A stretch of 64,000 nucleotides of DNA from Bacteroidota bacterium (GTDB taxonomy: Bacteria > Bacteroidota > Bacteroidia > Bacteroidales > Lentimicrobiaceae), in assembly GCA_009773515.1 (NCBI GenBank), contig WSXX01000002.1:62001-126000 (forward strand), read 5' to 3'. Shown here piece after piece: positions 8,239-16,185 of the stretch. Positions within the stretch are counted from its first letter, which is position 1. Every line of letters begins with the position of its first letter. The notes under the pieces were generated by a model, which was not told the DNA's origin, ran no database searches, and worked only from the letters and a program-made list of their open reading frames with translations. A program made the translations under genes and the position numbers.

Positions 8239-11200
8239 ATGAGAAAGTTTACCCAAGTTTTAACCATGGCAGCATTCATACTATCGATGCTTTCGTTGCA
8301 TGGATATGGCCAGCAAGCCATATTTGGCACAAACAGCCATACGGTTCACAACCCCTCTGCCCGCAATGGCGAGGTAATTTACGACCAGTTATTCCCTTTG
8401 GGGTGGAACTACATGGTCAGTCAGCAATTTACCGATCCCGGAAGTATAAACAATACCAGTTTCGCTGCTGACGATTTTACAGTTCCTTCAGGCGAATCCT
8501 GGGATATCCGATACATTGATGTTGCCGGTCAGTATTTTGAATGGACAGGCACTCCAGCTACTGCGTTTAATATTTATTTTTATGCAGATAACAATGGCGT
8601 TCCGGGAACCGCAATTCATACTTTCGAGAATTTCACCAACTACAATGAAATTCTTCTCGATGAGGTGTATCACAGCTACAAATACGAATTTACGCTTCCT
8701 GCAGTGATTCCTTTCACATCTGGTGTTTACTGGGTTAGCGTTCAGGCTGTTGCTGATTACTCCGTTTCCAATCAATGGGGCTGGTTTAGTCATCAGGGAA
8801 CAACCATTGGCAATGAGTTTCACTGGAAAAATCCTGGCAATGGATTTGAAACCGGAAATATTGACTGGACTGCTGCTTCAATGATTGTGTGGTCTGATTT
8901 TAACCTTGCCTTTTCTCTATATGGTGATGGTCTTGACAACGATTTATCGCTGACCGGCATTGTGCAACCCAATACTTCGGCAACGTTATCAGCCACTGAG
9001 CAGGTAGTTGTTACGCTGAAAAATGAAGGAAACGCTGTTGAAACAGGGTTTAATGTCAGCTACAGCATCAACGGTGGCACTCCTGTTGTTGAAAATGTAG
9101 GTGCATTTTCACTCGCACCCAACCAGATAGCAAACTACACATTTGCTGCAACTGCTAACCTTTCAACTACCGGAAGTTATGTTATTTCAGCAACTGTAAC
9201 CCATGCCGGCGATCCTGTTTCAGGCAACAACACGGCTTCCAAAACAGTGTATAATCTTGGCACAATTTATACAATGCCATCCACAGGAACCCAGACCATT
9301 ACCTCATGCGGCGCAACATTTACCGATTCAGGTGGACTTGATGGCGATATTGGAATGACTGACGATGCTGTTACCACGATTTATCCAGCCACTGCCGGCG
9401 ACCGGGTAAGACTTACTTTCCTCGAATTTAATGCCAGTTGGGGTGGTTTTATAATTTATGACGGAACCTCAACGAGTGCTCCAATGCTCGGAAACTGGAT
9501 GGGAACCGAAAGCCCTGGAGTTATAACTGCACTTAATGCTGATGGCGCCCTCACCATTCACTTTATGGGACCCGGCTGGGAAACAACTTCCGGATGGGTT
9601 GCCTATATATCCTGTATTACTCCTGTTGCCAACGATTTTGCTTTACTTGATCTCAACAGCAGCCTCTCCACCCTTTTCCAGAACAATACCACAACACTTT
9701 CAGCCAAAGTTCAGAATTACGGATCAATGGCGCAGGAGAAAACTGTAACTTTTAAAGCAAATGGAAATATCATCGGTACACAACTTACCGGAATCCTGAA
9801 TCCTGCTGATACAGTAAGAGTCAGCCTGCCATGGACACCTGACGTAGTCGGCGAATATACCATCGAAGCTTCAATCCCTGAGGATGATGGAGCCGAACCG
9901 GATAACTCTCTATCTATGGATACTTATGTATATGCCTTTGATGCCTTTTTTGAAGATTTTGAAACAGGAAATTTCCCTCCTGAAAACTGGATCAATGGCG
10001 TTTACTGGGGTGCCGGATATTATGGTTTCAGCGGAAACAGCAGCGCTATGTCAATGGTTCCGGCCGGATATGCTGATACACTTATTTCCACCCGCCTGAA
10101 TATCGGCGAAGATGCTTCGTTCTCCTTTTATGCTGTTTCAAGCATGTGGTGGCCCGGAAACCTGAGTATTCTCTGGAAAGAAGAAGGAACTTCAGAATGG
10201 ATTTACGTGCAGAACCCAACTCTGAATATCATGCAGTTTACCCGATATGAAGTTGATATGTCGGCATTTGCCGGACAAAGGGGTAGAATAGGATTCATGG
10301 TAAATGTTACAGATCCTTATGCATTCTCAGGGCAGGTAACGCTTGATTACATTCTGGGACAGAATGTTTCGGTTCATTTTGATGAATTTGATCTGAAGGC
10401 TAAAGATTTCGCCGGAAATAACCTTTACAGCCTGGGAGAAGCTTCTGACTTTACCCTTACTATCCGCAACAGCGGGCTGGAAACTGTACCAGCCAATGAT
10501 TATCGTGTTAAACTGATTAAGGGAACTGAAAACCCGGTAGAGGTTTTCTCGGTTTCAGGACTTGAGATTGCCAGCGGACAAGAGCTTACCTATGACCTTT
10601 CATACACTTTCGCTGAAATCGGTGAATATGAAATTCATGCTGAAATTGAGTATCTTCAGGATCAGTATCAGGATAATAACACCAGCGCAATTCTTATGCT
10701 TTCGGGCATACCTGCTGAATCTGAAGTGATTACAGTTGGCGAAACCTTCGGATTTACAACTTATTCAGGTCCTGTGGATATGTCATACAATCATTCATTG
10801 TATGAAACACTTTATCTCAATGATGAAATTCAAAATGAAGGTGTAATTTTCGGTATTGCCTATGATTATTCATTTATGTATCCCGAAACAGATGTTCCGG
10901 TGCGCATATGGGTAGGCACAACAGAGATGGAAGAGTTGCCTGAGTGGATTCCTGCCGGCGAACTTGAGCTTGTTTTTGATGGTAAACTGAACTTTATCGT
11001 TGGAAAACAAACCATTTATATTCCTTTCCAGACTCCGTTCAACTATAGCGACAACACCAAAAATCTGGTTGTTATGGTCGAAAAAATTGATAATCATACG
11101 AACGTCAATCAGGGTTTTAGTACATACAGCGGAATGGTATCTTCTACAAAATACACTGCCGGGTACACCAATCCTCCCGATCCGTATTCACCTCCGGGAG

Positions 11201-12783
11201 CAGGAACATCTAATGCCAATCCTGTGATCAGGTTTGTTTTCAATGATAATCTTGGATCTGCTGCCGGTATAGTTAGCGACCCTGAAGGAATGCCTATCGA
11301 AGGCGCCTCTGTAAAGGTAAATCAGCTAAACATTACAACTTATACAGATGCGTCAGGTGCATACGAGTTGCCATATATTCCGGTAGGTACATATCCAGCT
11401 ACTGCTGATAAGTTCGGATACTCGGCTGCAACCGAATCTCTTGGTGTTACTTTTGGAAATACAACCACCCTCGATTTTGTAATGGGTGAACTGGCTTTGG
11501 TTTCTATCAGCGGACAAGTCACAGGAAACGACAACCCCGGAGTTGGTATTGAAAATGCCACCATATCACTCACAGGTTATGCCCCTTTTGCAACAACCTC
11601 AGATGCAAATGGCAATTTTACACTCGAAAATGTTTACAGTCAGAACACCTACCAGATAAGCGTTGCTGCTGACGGATATGCCACCTATTCGGCACCGGTA
11701 GCTGTAACCGATTCTGACATTGATCTCGGCGAAATCGTTTTATCTGAAGCAATGCTGATACCTTACGTTGTGCTTGCATCAACAACTGCTGAAACAATGA
11801 ATATCACATGGCATCAGCCTACCGCATCAGCTCATCAGGTTATGATTTTCGAAGATGGAATTCATGAGCAGGGTTGGGCCGGCGAAGTAGGCGAAGAAGT
11901 ATGGCTTGGAAATCACATTTCATTTGAAACGCCTGCAACCGTAACCGGATTCGACGTTTACTGGGCTAAATACAATGTATTTTCCACTGTACAACCAATG
12001 CGCCTCGATGTATTTGACGAAAACTACAATCTGGTAGTTAGCAGCGGTGAATTTTCATCAGGAATGGACGAATGGTTGCACATCAGCATTCCAAACATCA
12101 CCCTTGAAGGCGATCATTATGCAATGATTTACTGGTATGGCACTCCTGAGCAATCAACTTTCCTGGCCTGGGATTCTACCAATATTGTCACTGAACTTGC
12201 CTGTTATAAATATGCCGGCGGCGACATTGCATTACTTTCGGGCATTGTTGGAACTGCAGGAAATTTCCTGATCAGGCCACACGTTATGACCGAAACAGTT
12301 TCACATTCTTCAGGCAGAGCCTTAACAGGTTATGATATCCGCTTTGGCGAACTGACTGATATTTCCAATGCCGAAAACTGGCCGGTCCTCAACACTACAA
12401 CGCTGAATGAAACCGAATACAACGATTCAAACTGGCCTCCTGCTGAAAACAACAAATATGTTTATGCAGTTCAGGCATATTACACAACAGGCGAATCAGA
12501 ACTATCATTCTCAAATGTATTAAACTACCTGGGTGTAAACAACTCATATACAGATATTCCGGAAATCAGGATTTATCCAAACCCTGCAAGTGAGTATGTA
12601 AATATTTTGGGTTGCAACAATGCAAGCGTACTTCTTTTTGGAATGGATGGAAAACTTAAGCTTCAGGTTGAAGCAAGATCAGAGGAATTCCGCATGAATC
12701 TTAACGGATTGGCAAAAGGTGCTTACCTGATTGTGGTTCAAACCAAAGAAGGAATAAAACAACAGAAACTTTTGATTGAGTAG
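8239..12783 (+). CDS. Very large secreted multidomain protein with T9SS type A sorting domain
   Basis: The protein has 1,514 residues and a signal peptide (1-24, cleaved near GYGQ). Domains read by eye: an N-terminal beta-rich module (25-235); a CARDB-like module (about 240-335); a CUB-like domain (about 344-458, with LTFLEFNASWGGFIIYDG); another CARDB-like module (460-550); a choice-of-anchor J/MAM-like jellyroll opening FFEDFETGNFPPENW (about 568-707); more beta modules; two carboxypeptidase-regulatory-like domains (about 1005-1085 and 1087-1168); an FN3-like region; and a C-terminal T9SS sorting domain (about 1439-1514, opening IRIYPNPASEYV). No catalytic domain is evident, so an adhesive or matrix surface role is inferred. 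A strong terminator follows. Confidence 0.9.
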   Translation: MRKFTQVLTMAAFILSMLSLHGYGQQAIFGTNSHTVHNPSARNGEVIYDQLFPLGWNYMVSQQFTDPGSINNTSFAADDFTVPSGESWDIRYIDVAGQYFEWTGTPATAFNIYFYADNNGVPGTAIHTFENFTNYNEILLDEVYHSYKYEFTLPAVIPFTSGVYWVSVQAVADYSVSNQWGWFSHQGTTIGNEFHWKNPGNGFETGNIDWTAASMIVWSDFNLAFSLYGDGLDNDLSLTGIVQPNTSATLSATEQVVVTLKNEGNAVETGFNVSYSINGGTPVVENVGAFSLAPNQIANYTFAATANLSTTGSYVISATVTHAGDPVSGNNTASKTVYNLGTIYTMPSTGTQTITSCGATFTDSGGLDGDIGMTDDAVTTIYPATAGDRVRLTFLEFNASWGGFIIYDGTSTSAPMLGNWMGTESPGVITALNADGALTIHFMGPGWETTSGWVAYISCITPVANDFALLDLNSSLSTLFQNNTTTLSAKVQNYGSMAQEKTVTFKANGNIIGTQLTGILNPADTVRVSLPWTPDVVGEYTIEASIPEDDGAEPDNSLSMDTYVYAFDAFFEDFETGNFPPENWINGVYWGAGYYGFSGNSSAMSMVPAGYADTLISTRLNIGEDASFSFYAVSSMWWPGNLSILWKEEGTSEWIYVQNPTLNIMQFTRYEVDMSAFAGQRGRIGFMVNVTDPYAFSGQVTLDYILGQNVSVHFDEFDLKAKDFAGNNLYSLGEASDFTLTIRNSGLETVPANDYRVKLIKGTENPVEVFSVSGLEIASGQELTYDLSYTFAEIGEYEIHAEIEYLQDQYQDNNTSAILMLSGIPAESEVITVGETFGFTTYSGPVDMSYNHSLYETLYLNDEIQNEGVIFGIAYDYSFMYPETDVPVRIWVGTTEMEELPEWIPAGELELVFDGKLNFIVGKQTIYIPFQTPFNYSDNTKNLVVMVEKIDNHTNVNQGFSTYSGMVSSTKYTAGYTNPPDPYSPPGAGTSNANPVIRFVFNDNLGSAAGIVSDPEGMPIEGASVKVNQLNITTYTDASGAYELPYIPVGTYPATADKFGYSAATESLGVTFGNTTTLDFVMGELALVSISGQVTGNDNPGVGIENATISLTGYAPFATTSDANGNFTLENVYSQNTYQISVAADGYATYSAPVAVTDSDIDLGEIVLSEAMLIPYVVLASTTAETMNITWHQPTASAHQVMIFEDGIHEQGWAGEVGEEVWLGNHISFETPATVTGFDVYWAKYNVFSTVQPMRLDVFDENYNLVVSSGEFSSGMDEWLHISIPNITLEGDHYAMIYWYGTPEQSTFLAWDSTNIVTELACYKYAGGDIALLSGIVGTAGNFLIRPHVMTETVSHSSGRALTGYDIRFGELTDISNAENWPVLNTTTLNETEYNDSNWPPAENNKYVYAVQAYYTTGESELSFSNVLNYLGVNNSYTDIPEIRIYPNPASEYVNILGCNNASVLLFGMDGKLKLQVEARSEEFRMNLNGLAKGAYLIVVQTKEGIKQQKLLIE

Positions 12784-12824
12784 CATTTAATCAAAAATGG
12801 GCGGGGATTAACCTGCGGGATGCG

Positions 12825-12868
12825 CAGCTGGGCCTGAACAGAAATGTTCATGGTTCAGCTGTTTTTTT
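12825..12868 (+). terminator. Rho-independent terminator after the T9SS protein
   Basis: A long stem is formed by CAGCTG, GGCC and GAACA (12825-12840) pairing with TGTTC, GGTT (G-T wobble) and CAGCTG (12845-12861) around a GAAA tetraloop, followed by seven T (12862-12868). It terminates only the plus-strand gene; the minus-strand reading has no T run. Confidence 0.9.
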
Positions 12869-12879
12869 ATGGTAATTAT

Positions 12880-13578
12880 CTAGCGCTTAAAAACCGAAGC
12901 TTCCACATGCCTGTTGATCTTCCGGAAACCCAGACGCCATATATAAATGATAAATACCAGAAAAACCAACATCGCCAGAACAGACAAAGCAGGGCTCGAC
13001 TCAGATATTCCTGAAGCATAGAAAAGCAGGAAGTCATAAATACCATGCGCCAGTATTGCATAAAATAAGCTCTTAAAAATGAATTCAGTTTTACGTTGAG
13101 GCATAAAGCGGGCCAACGACAGAAAATATCCCATGATTACGCCGTCAAGTGCATGTCCGGGAACGGCAAATATTCCACGGGCAATCCCAACACCCATACC
13201 ATGCTCTGTCACGTAGAATATATTTTCCAGACAGGCAAATCCCAACGAAACAAAAACGGCGTAAATAATCCCATCGTAGTATTCATTGAAGTTCCGGTTC
13301 TTCCAGATAATCAAATAGAGAAAAATAAATTTAAATATCTCCTCAGGAATAGCTGCACCAAAAAATGCCTTGAACATGGCATTTGCAAAAACGTTCTGAA
13401 ATTCAGGCAGGGAATTATGAAACGGAACAAAAAATAATATTGTTGCAACTGCTGACAAAATTCCTCCTGCAAAAGCTTTTATCAAAAGCCATAGAGGTTC
13501 TTTCTCATACTTATCCCTGAAGTAGATATAAATCATAATAACAATAACAGGGAAAACGGATACAAAAATGAGTAACAT
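12880..13578 (-). CDS. PrsW-family intramembrane metalloprotease
   Basis: This is a 232-residue membrane protein with about seven hydrophobic helices. It carries the PrsW signature elements: an EE pair in AAIPEEIFKF, a Glu in ACLENIFYV, a His in VPGHALDG and a His in LAHGIYDFLLF. These are the candidate zinc ligands and catalytic residues. PrsW proteins cleave membrane-anchored regulators such as anti-sigma factors in Bacillus; the substrate here is unknown and no anti-sigma gene is adjacent. The gene is monocistronic by spacing, convergent with the large T9SS gene and flanked upstream by a repeat-rich non-coding stretch. Confidence 0.88.
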   Translation of the reverse strand: MLLIFVSVFPVIVIMIYIYFRDKYEKEPLWLLIKAFAGGILSAVATILFFVPFHNSLPEFQNVFANAMFKAFFGAAIPEEIFKFIFLYLIIWKNRNFNEYYDGIIYAVFVSLGFACLENIFYVTEHGMGVGIARGIFAVPGHALDGVIMGYFLSLARFMPQRKTEFIFKSLFYAILAHGIYDFLLFYASGISESSPALSVLAMLVFLVFIIYIWRLGFRKINRHVEASVFKR

Positions 13579-13692
13579 AGTTCTGTATTTGGACGTGTAA
13601 ATATAGCAATGTTGTTCAATCTGCCATTTTTGATTTTAAGAATTTTATCAGGCAGAGTCCTATTTTGATAGGATAGTAACTTAAGAATTTTT

Positions 13693-13861
13693 ATTCGCCC
13701 CCTTCGGGGACGTTGTTTCATCAGCCCATCCGCCAACCGTGGGTTCCATTTCATTTCACCCACGGTTAGTTGAAATTCGCCCCCTTCGGGGACGCATGTC
13801 AGAGCGCCGCAAATGCTCAATATCAATAACCGTGGGTGGAGCTCTTCAAGGAACCCACAGT
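13693..13861 (+). repeat. Cluster of GC-rich palindromes (REP-type) in a gene-free stretch
   Basis: The gap 13579-14026 has no credible gene. It contains two identical 20-base units at 13693-13712 and 13775-13794 (core CCCCCTTCGGGG hairpin) and a perfect 10-bp inverted repeat AACCGTGGGT (13735-13744) / ACCCACGGTT (13758-13767). AACCGTGGGT recurs at 13828-13837, facing ACCCACAGT. The hairpin, short AT-rich linker, hairpin order matches the cluster at 20307. I interpret these as REP/BIME-like interspersed repeats. The frames that cross them code for nothing recognisable. Confidence 0.75.
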
Positions 13862-14026
13862 GAAGATAAATATAAGTAACTGCAACCCCAAAGGGAAGCA
13901 TGCGGGCAGGTATTATTCCCGCTCGTCCACGGTTTATTCCCATTGGGAAGGTTTTGTTTTGCCAGGCGCAAAAGCTGACGTTACTTTGCTTCATCAAACA
14001 AAAACATCACCTTAAAAAACACAGCC

Positions 14027-14485
14027 ATGAAAACACTTGCCACACTTCTCATCCTTGGTTCCCTTTCTATTGCATCATGTAGTAAGTCGGATGATTCTTT
14101 GTCAAATACAACAGATACCTCAGCCCAGAAAAATGAAATCCAGGGCAAAACGTGGACTATAAGTTCTTACATCGATAAAGGCAAAGATGAAACCTACCAT
14201 TTCAGCGGATATAGCTTTACATTTGGTGAAAACGGTATTTTTTCTGCAACCACCTCAGGCTCTGAATTCACAGGCTCATGGAGCATCAGTTCCAAGCACA
14301 CCGGTTTCGACGACAGTGGAAACCATTCCAACAACAGTAACAAATTTATAATAACTGCTACAGGCAATGATCAGATGGACGAATTGTCCGACGATTTTAT
14401 GATTGTAAGTATTTCATCCACAGAAATCATCCTGAAAGATGACAATCCAACCAAAGTAAAGGAGTTGAAATTCTCAAGAAAATAG
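14027..14485 (+). CDS. Putative lipoprotein, lipocalin-like
   Basis: This 152-residue protein has a lipoprotein signal (lipobox SIASC, lipidated Cys18) followed by a low-complexity serine/threonine/aspartate linker. A beta-strand-rich domain then begins GKTWTISSYIDKG, passes FTFGENGIFSATTSGSEFTGSWSIS and ends near IVSISSTEIILKD. This pattern (a WxxxS strand, then a measure-of-change strand and a closing strand) resembles the small lipocalin-like lipoproteins frequent in Bacteroidota. It is probably anchored in the outer membrane facing the periplasm. It has no neighbours in tight spacing and its function is unknown. A near-match to the promoter -7 element (TTACTTTG) lies about 30 bases upstream. 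Confidence 0.8.
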   Translation: MKTLATLLILGSLSIASCSKSDDSLSNTTDTSAQKNEIQGKTWTISSYIDKGKDETYHFSGYSFTFGENGIFSATTSGSEFTGSWSISSKHTGFDDSGNHSNNSNKFIITATGNDQMDELSDDFMIVSISSTEIILKDDNPTKVKELKFSRK

Positions 14486-14659
14486 TGAGTGAAAGGGATT
14501 ACCCGACAGTGAAACCGTAAAGTGAAAAAAATGACTTCCTCAATAAACCTGATAAGTCTTCATCTACCCGAAATACTTCAATTTGCGGTTTCCTGTTAAA
14601 TAAACCTGTTCTTTTCCAACCACAATTGCTTTAAACTGTTTATTAAAAAAAATATCATC

Positions 14660-15097
14660 ATGAAAAAGAAATGGTTGATCATTACCGGAAGCCTGGCAGC
14701 AGTTGGAATCGTTGCAGCTTTGCTTGTTTACTTCTTTGTTTACAACAAACCTCACAAAGATTATTCAAAAGCCAAACCCGATTTCGAAGTAGAAGCCATT
14801 ACATTCTTTGAGGAGTTCAGAACAAATGCCGCGGCATCTTCATCGCGCTACAATGGCAAGGTAATTGCCATTACCGGACAATTATCATCCGTTGAGGTTA
14901 CCGATGAGCAGGTAGTTGCGGTATTTGAAATAGATGAAGGAATGTTTGGCAGCGAAGGAATACGTTGCGTGCTTATTCCTGAAAAAGCCGAAGCTTTGAT
15001 GTCAATTCCTCCCGGCAGCAGCATCACCATAAAAGGACATTGTACCGGATATAACGAAACAGATGTAATTCTGGAACACTGCAGCATTGTCATTTGA
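14660..15097 (+). CDS. Membrane-anchored OB-fold protein (tRNA_anti-like)
   Basis: The protein is 145 residues, with a single N-terminal transmembrane anchor (about residues 5-27) and a periplasmic OB-fold-like domain. Hallmarks are NGKVIAITGQLSSVEV, a middle GIRCVLIPE strand and a closing IKGHCTGYNETDVILEHC. This matches the tRNA_anti-like/OB-fold putative lipoprotein family known mainly in Bacteroidota. Ligand and function are unknown; despite the family name there is no evidence of RNA binding. It precedes the YceI gene by 39 bases on the same strand, so the two are probably cotranscribed. Confidence 0.82.
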   Translation: MKKKWLIITGSLAAVGIVAALLVYFFVYNKPHKDYSKAKPDFEVEAITFFEEFRTNAAASSSRYNGKVIAITGQLSSVEVTDEQVVAVFEIDEGMFGSEGIRCVLIPEKAEALMSIPPGSSITIKGHCTGYNETDVILEHCSIVI

Positions 15098-15136
15098 ATA
15101 AATTAACCCAAAACCCCAAACTTTAAAACAAATAAA

Positions 15137-15691
15137 ATGAAAACCCTTTCAACACTGATTTTAATCTTCACGTTAGCCATTGGCACAGCCCAGGCGCAGA
15201 AATACGTAACAAAAAGTGGAAATATCCGCTTTTTTTCAAGCACACCAATGGAAGATATCGAAGCCCACAACCGTCAGGTTAACAGCGCACTCGATCAGCA
15301 AACCGGAGACTTTGTTTTTCGCCTTCTGATGAAATCTTTTCAGTTTGAAAAAGCCCTGATGCAGGAGCATTTCAACGAAAACTACGTGGAGTCAGACAAA
15401 TTCCCCAATGCAACTTTTACAGGTAAAGTAACGAATATCAATAATATTGATTTTGCCAAAAACGGCGTTTACAATGTTATGGTAGAAGGAGATCTTACCA
15501 TAAAGGGCGTAACCAAAAAGGTTTCAGAAAAAGGCACTTTTGAGGTAAAAGATGGAAGAGTAAATGGTAAATCAACCTTTAATGTATTGGTCGAGGATTA
15601 CGGAATAAAAATCCCCGGTGCTGTTGCCAAAAATATAGCCAAAAGCATTCAGATAGATGTAGATGTTAATCTTGAAAAGCTTGTGAAATAG
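15137..15691 (+). CDS. YceI-family periplasmic protein
   Basis: This 184-residue protein has a signal peptide (1-20, ending AQAQ) and the eight-stranded barrel pattern of the YceI family: SGNIRFFSSTPMEDIEAHN, then FPNATFTGKV, VMVEGDLTIKGVTKKV and a closing IDVDVNLEKL. YceI proteins are lipocalin-like and bind polyisoprenoid or other hydrophobic ligands in the periplasm. The usual histidine/acidic positions for barrel strands are partly replaced, as in the Bacteroidota subgroup. It is the last gene of a probable two-gene unit ending at a strong bidirectional hairpin. Confidence 0.88.
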   Translation: MKTLSTLILIFTLAIGTAQAQKYVTKSGNIRFFSSTPMEDIEAHNRQVNSALDQQTGDFVFRLLMKSFQFEKALMQEHFNENYVESDKFPNATFTGKVTNINNIDFAKNGVYNVMVEGDLTIKGVTKKVSEKGTFEVKDGRVNGKSTFNVLVEDYGIKIPGAVAKNIAKSIQIDVDVNLEKLVK

Positions 15692-15707
15692 TTTGAGTAC
15701 TAATTAC

Positions 15708-15750
15708 AAAAAAGCCTGTTGCAAATAAATTGCAACAGGCTTTTTTAATT
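15708..15750. terminator. Bidirectional rho-independent terminator
   Basis: A perfect inverted repeat of AAAAAAGCCTGTTGCAA around a five-base loop (15708-15746) gives a GC-rich stem flanked by A and T tracts on both sides. It can stop the YceI gene on the plus strand and the DUF2892 gene on the minus strand. Confidence 0.9.
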
Positions 15751-15783
15751 TTCCCCCTGATCAATTCAAGGCTGGAAGTTGTA

Positions 15784-15996
15784 TTATTTTACTTCCTTTG
15801 ATTTGCAGGTTGAGATTCCGAAAATGGCATAAAGTCCGCAAAAGTTCAACAAACTGGTGGCCACCATAGCCAGCGCTACTACTCCAAGCACAATTGCCAG
15901 TGTTCCGCTGATTACATTGGTGAAGTAAAGCACAGCAATCAGCAATGCAAATAACAGGCGGATCAGCTTGTCGGTGTTGCCCACATTTTTTTTCAT
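15784..15996 (-). CDS. DUF2892 (YgaP-like transmembrane domain) protein
   Basis: This is a 70-residue protein with two closely spaced transmembrane helices (LIRLLFALLIAVLYFTNV and LAIVLGVVALAMVATSLL), a basic N-terminal NTDKLIR and a C-terminal CGLYAIFGISTCK. These are the hallmarks of the DUF2892/YgaP transmembrane family. In other bacteria the domain is often fused to or adjacent to a rhodanese domain; here it stands alone. The two cysteines near the C-terminus are conserved in many members. Function is unknown, although a link to sulfur transfer is often proposed. Confidence 0.87.
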   Translation of the reverse strand: MKKNVGNTDKLIRLLFALLIAVLYFTNVISGTLAIVLGVVALAMVATSLLNFCGLYAIFGISTCKSKEVK

Positions 15997-16111
15997 TTGT
16001 ATAATGTTTTTAGTTTCAGACCAATTAACATTTTATATTTAAGAAAGTTTCTGTTAAGGATTTCGCATTTCAGTTTTCAGATTTCGGCTGAGTGTGAGAT
16101 AACTAAAATGC

Positions 16112-16183
16112 CCTTAACCTTAACCTCAACCTCGGTTGCTGAGCGAAGTCGAAGCACAACCTCAACCTCAACCTTAACCTTCC
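16112..16183 (+). repeat. Hexanucleotide array (TTAACC/TCAACC) split by a palindrome
   Basis: Units of the form TTAACC and TCAACC run from 16112 to 16133 and again from 16161 to about 16183. Between them lies a 28-base imperfect palindrome (16134-16161) containing CTGAGCGAAGTCGAAG. The whole array abuts the 3' end of dnaG. A related CTGAGC..GTCGAAG palindrome occurs at 48496. Confidence 0.75.
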
Positions 16184-16185
16184 TA

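Noticed and set aside
13533-13997. A 154-codon minus-strand frame upstream of the PrsW gene
   Set aside because: It is made largely of the palindromic repeats and overlaps the true PrsW start; composition is not protein-like.
16112-16183. Telomere-like repeat indicating a linear replicon end
   Set aside because: The units are short, mixed and interrupted, lie inside ordinary chromosomal genes and show no terminal structure.
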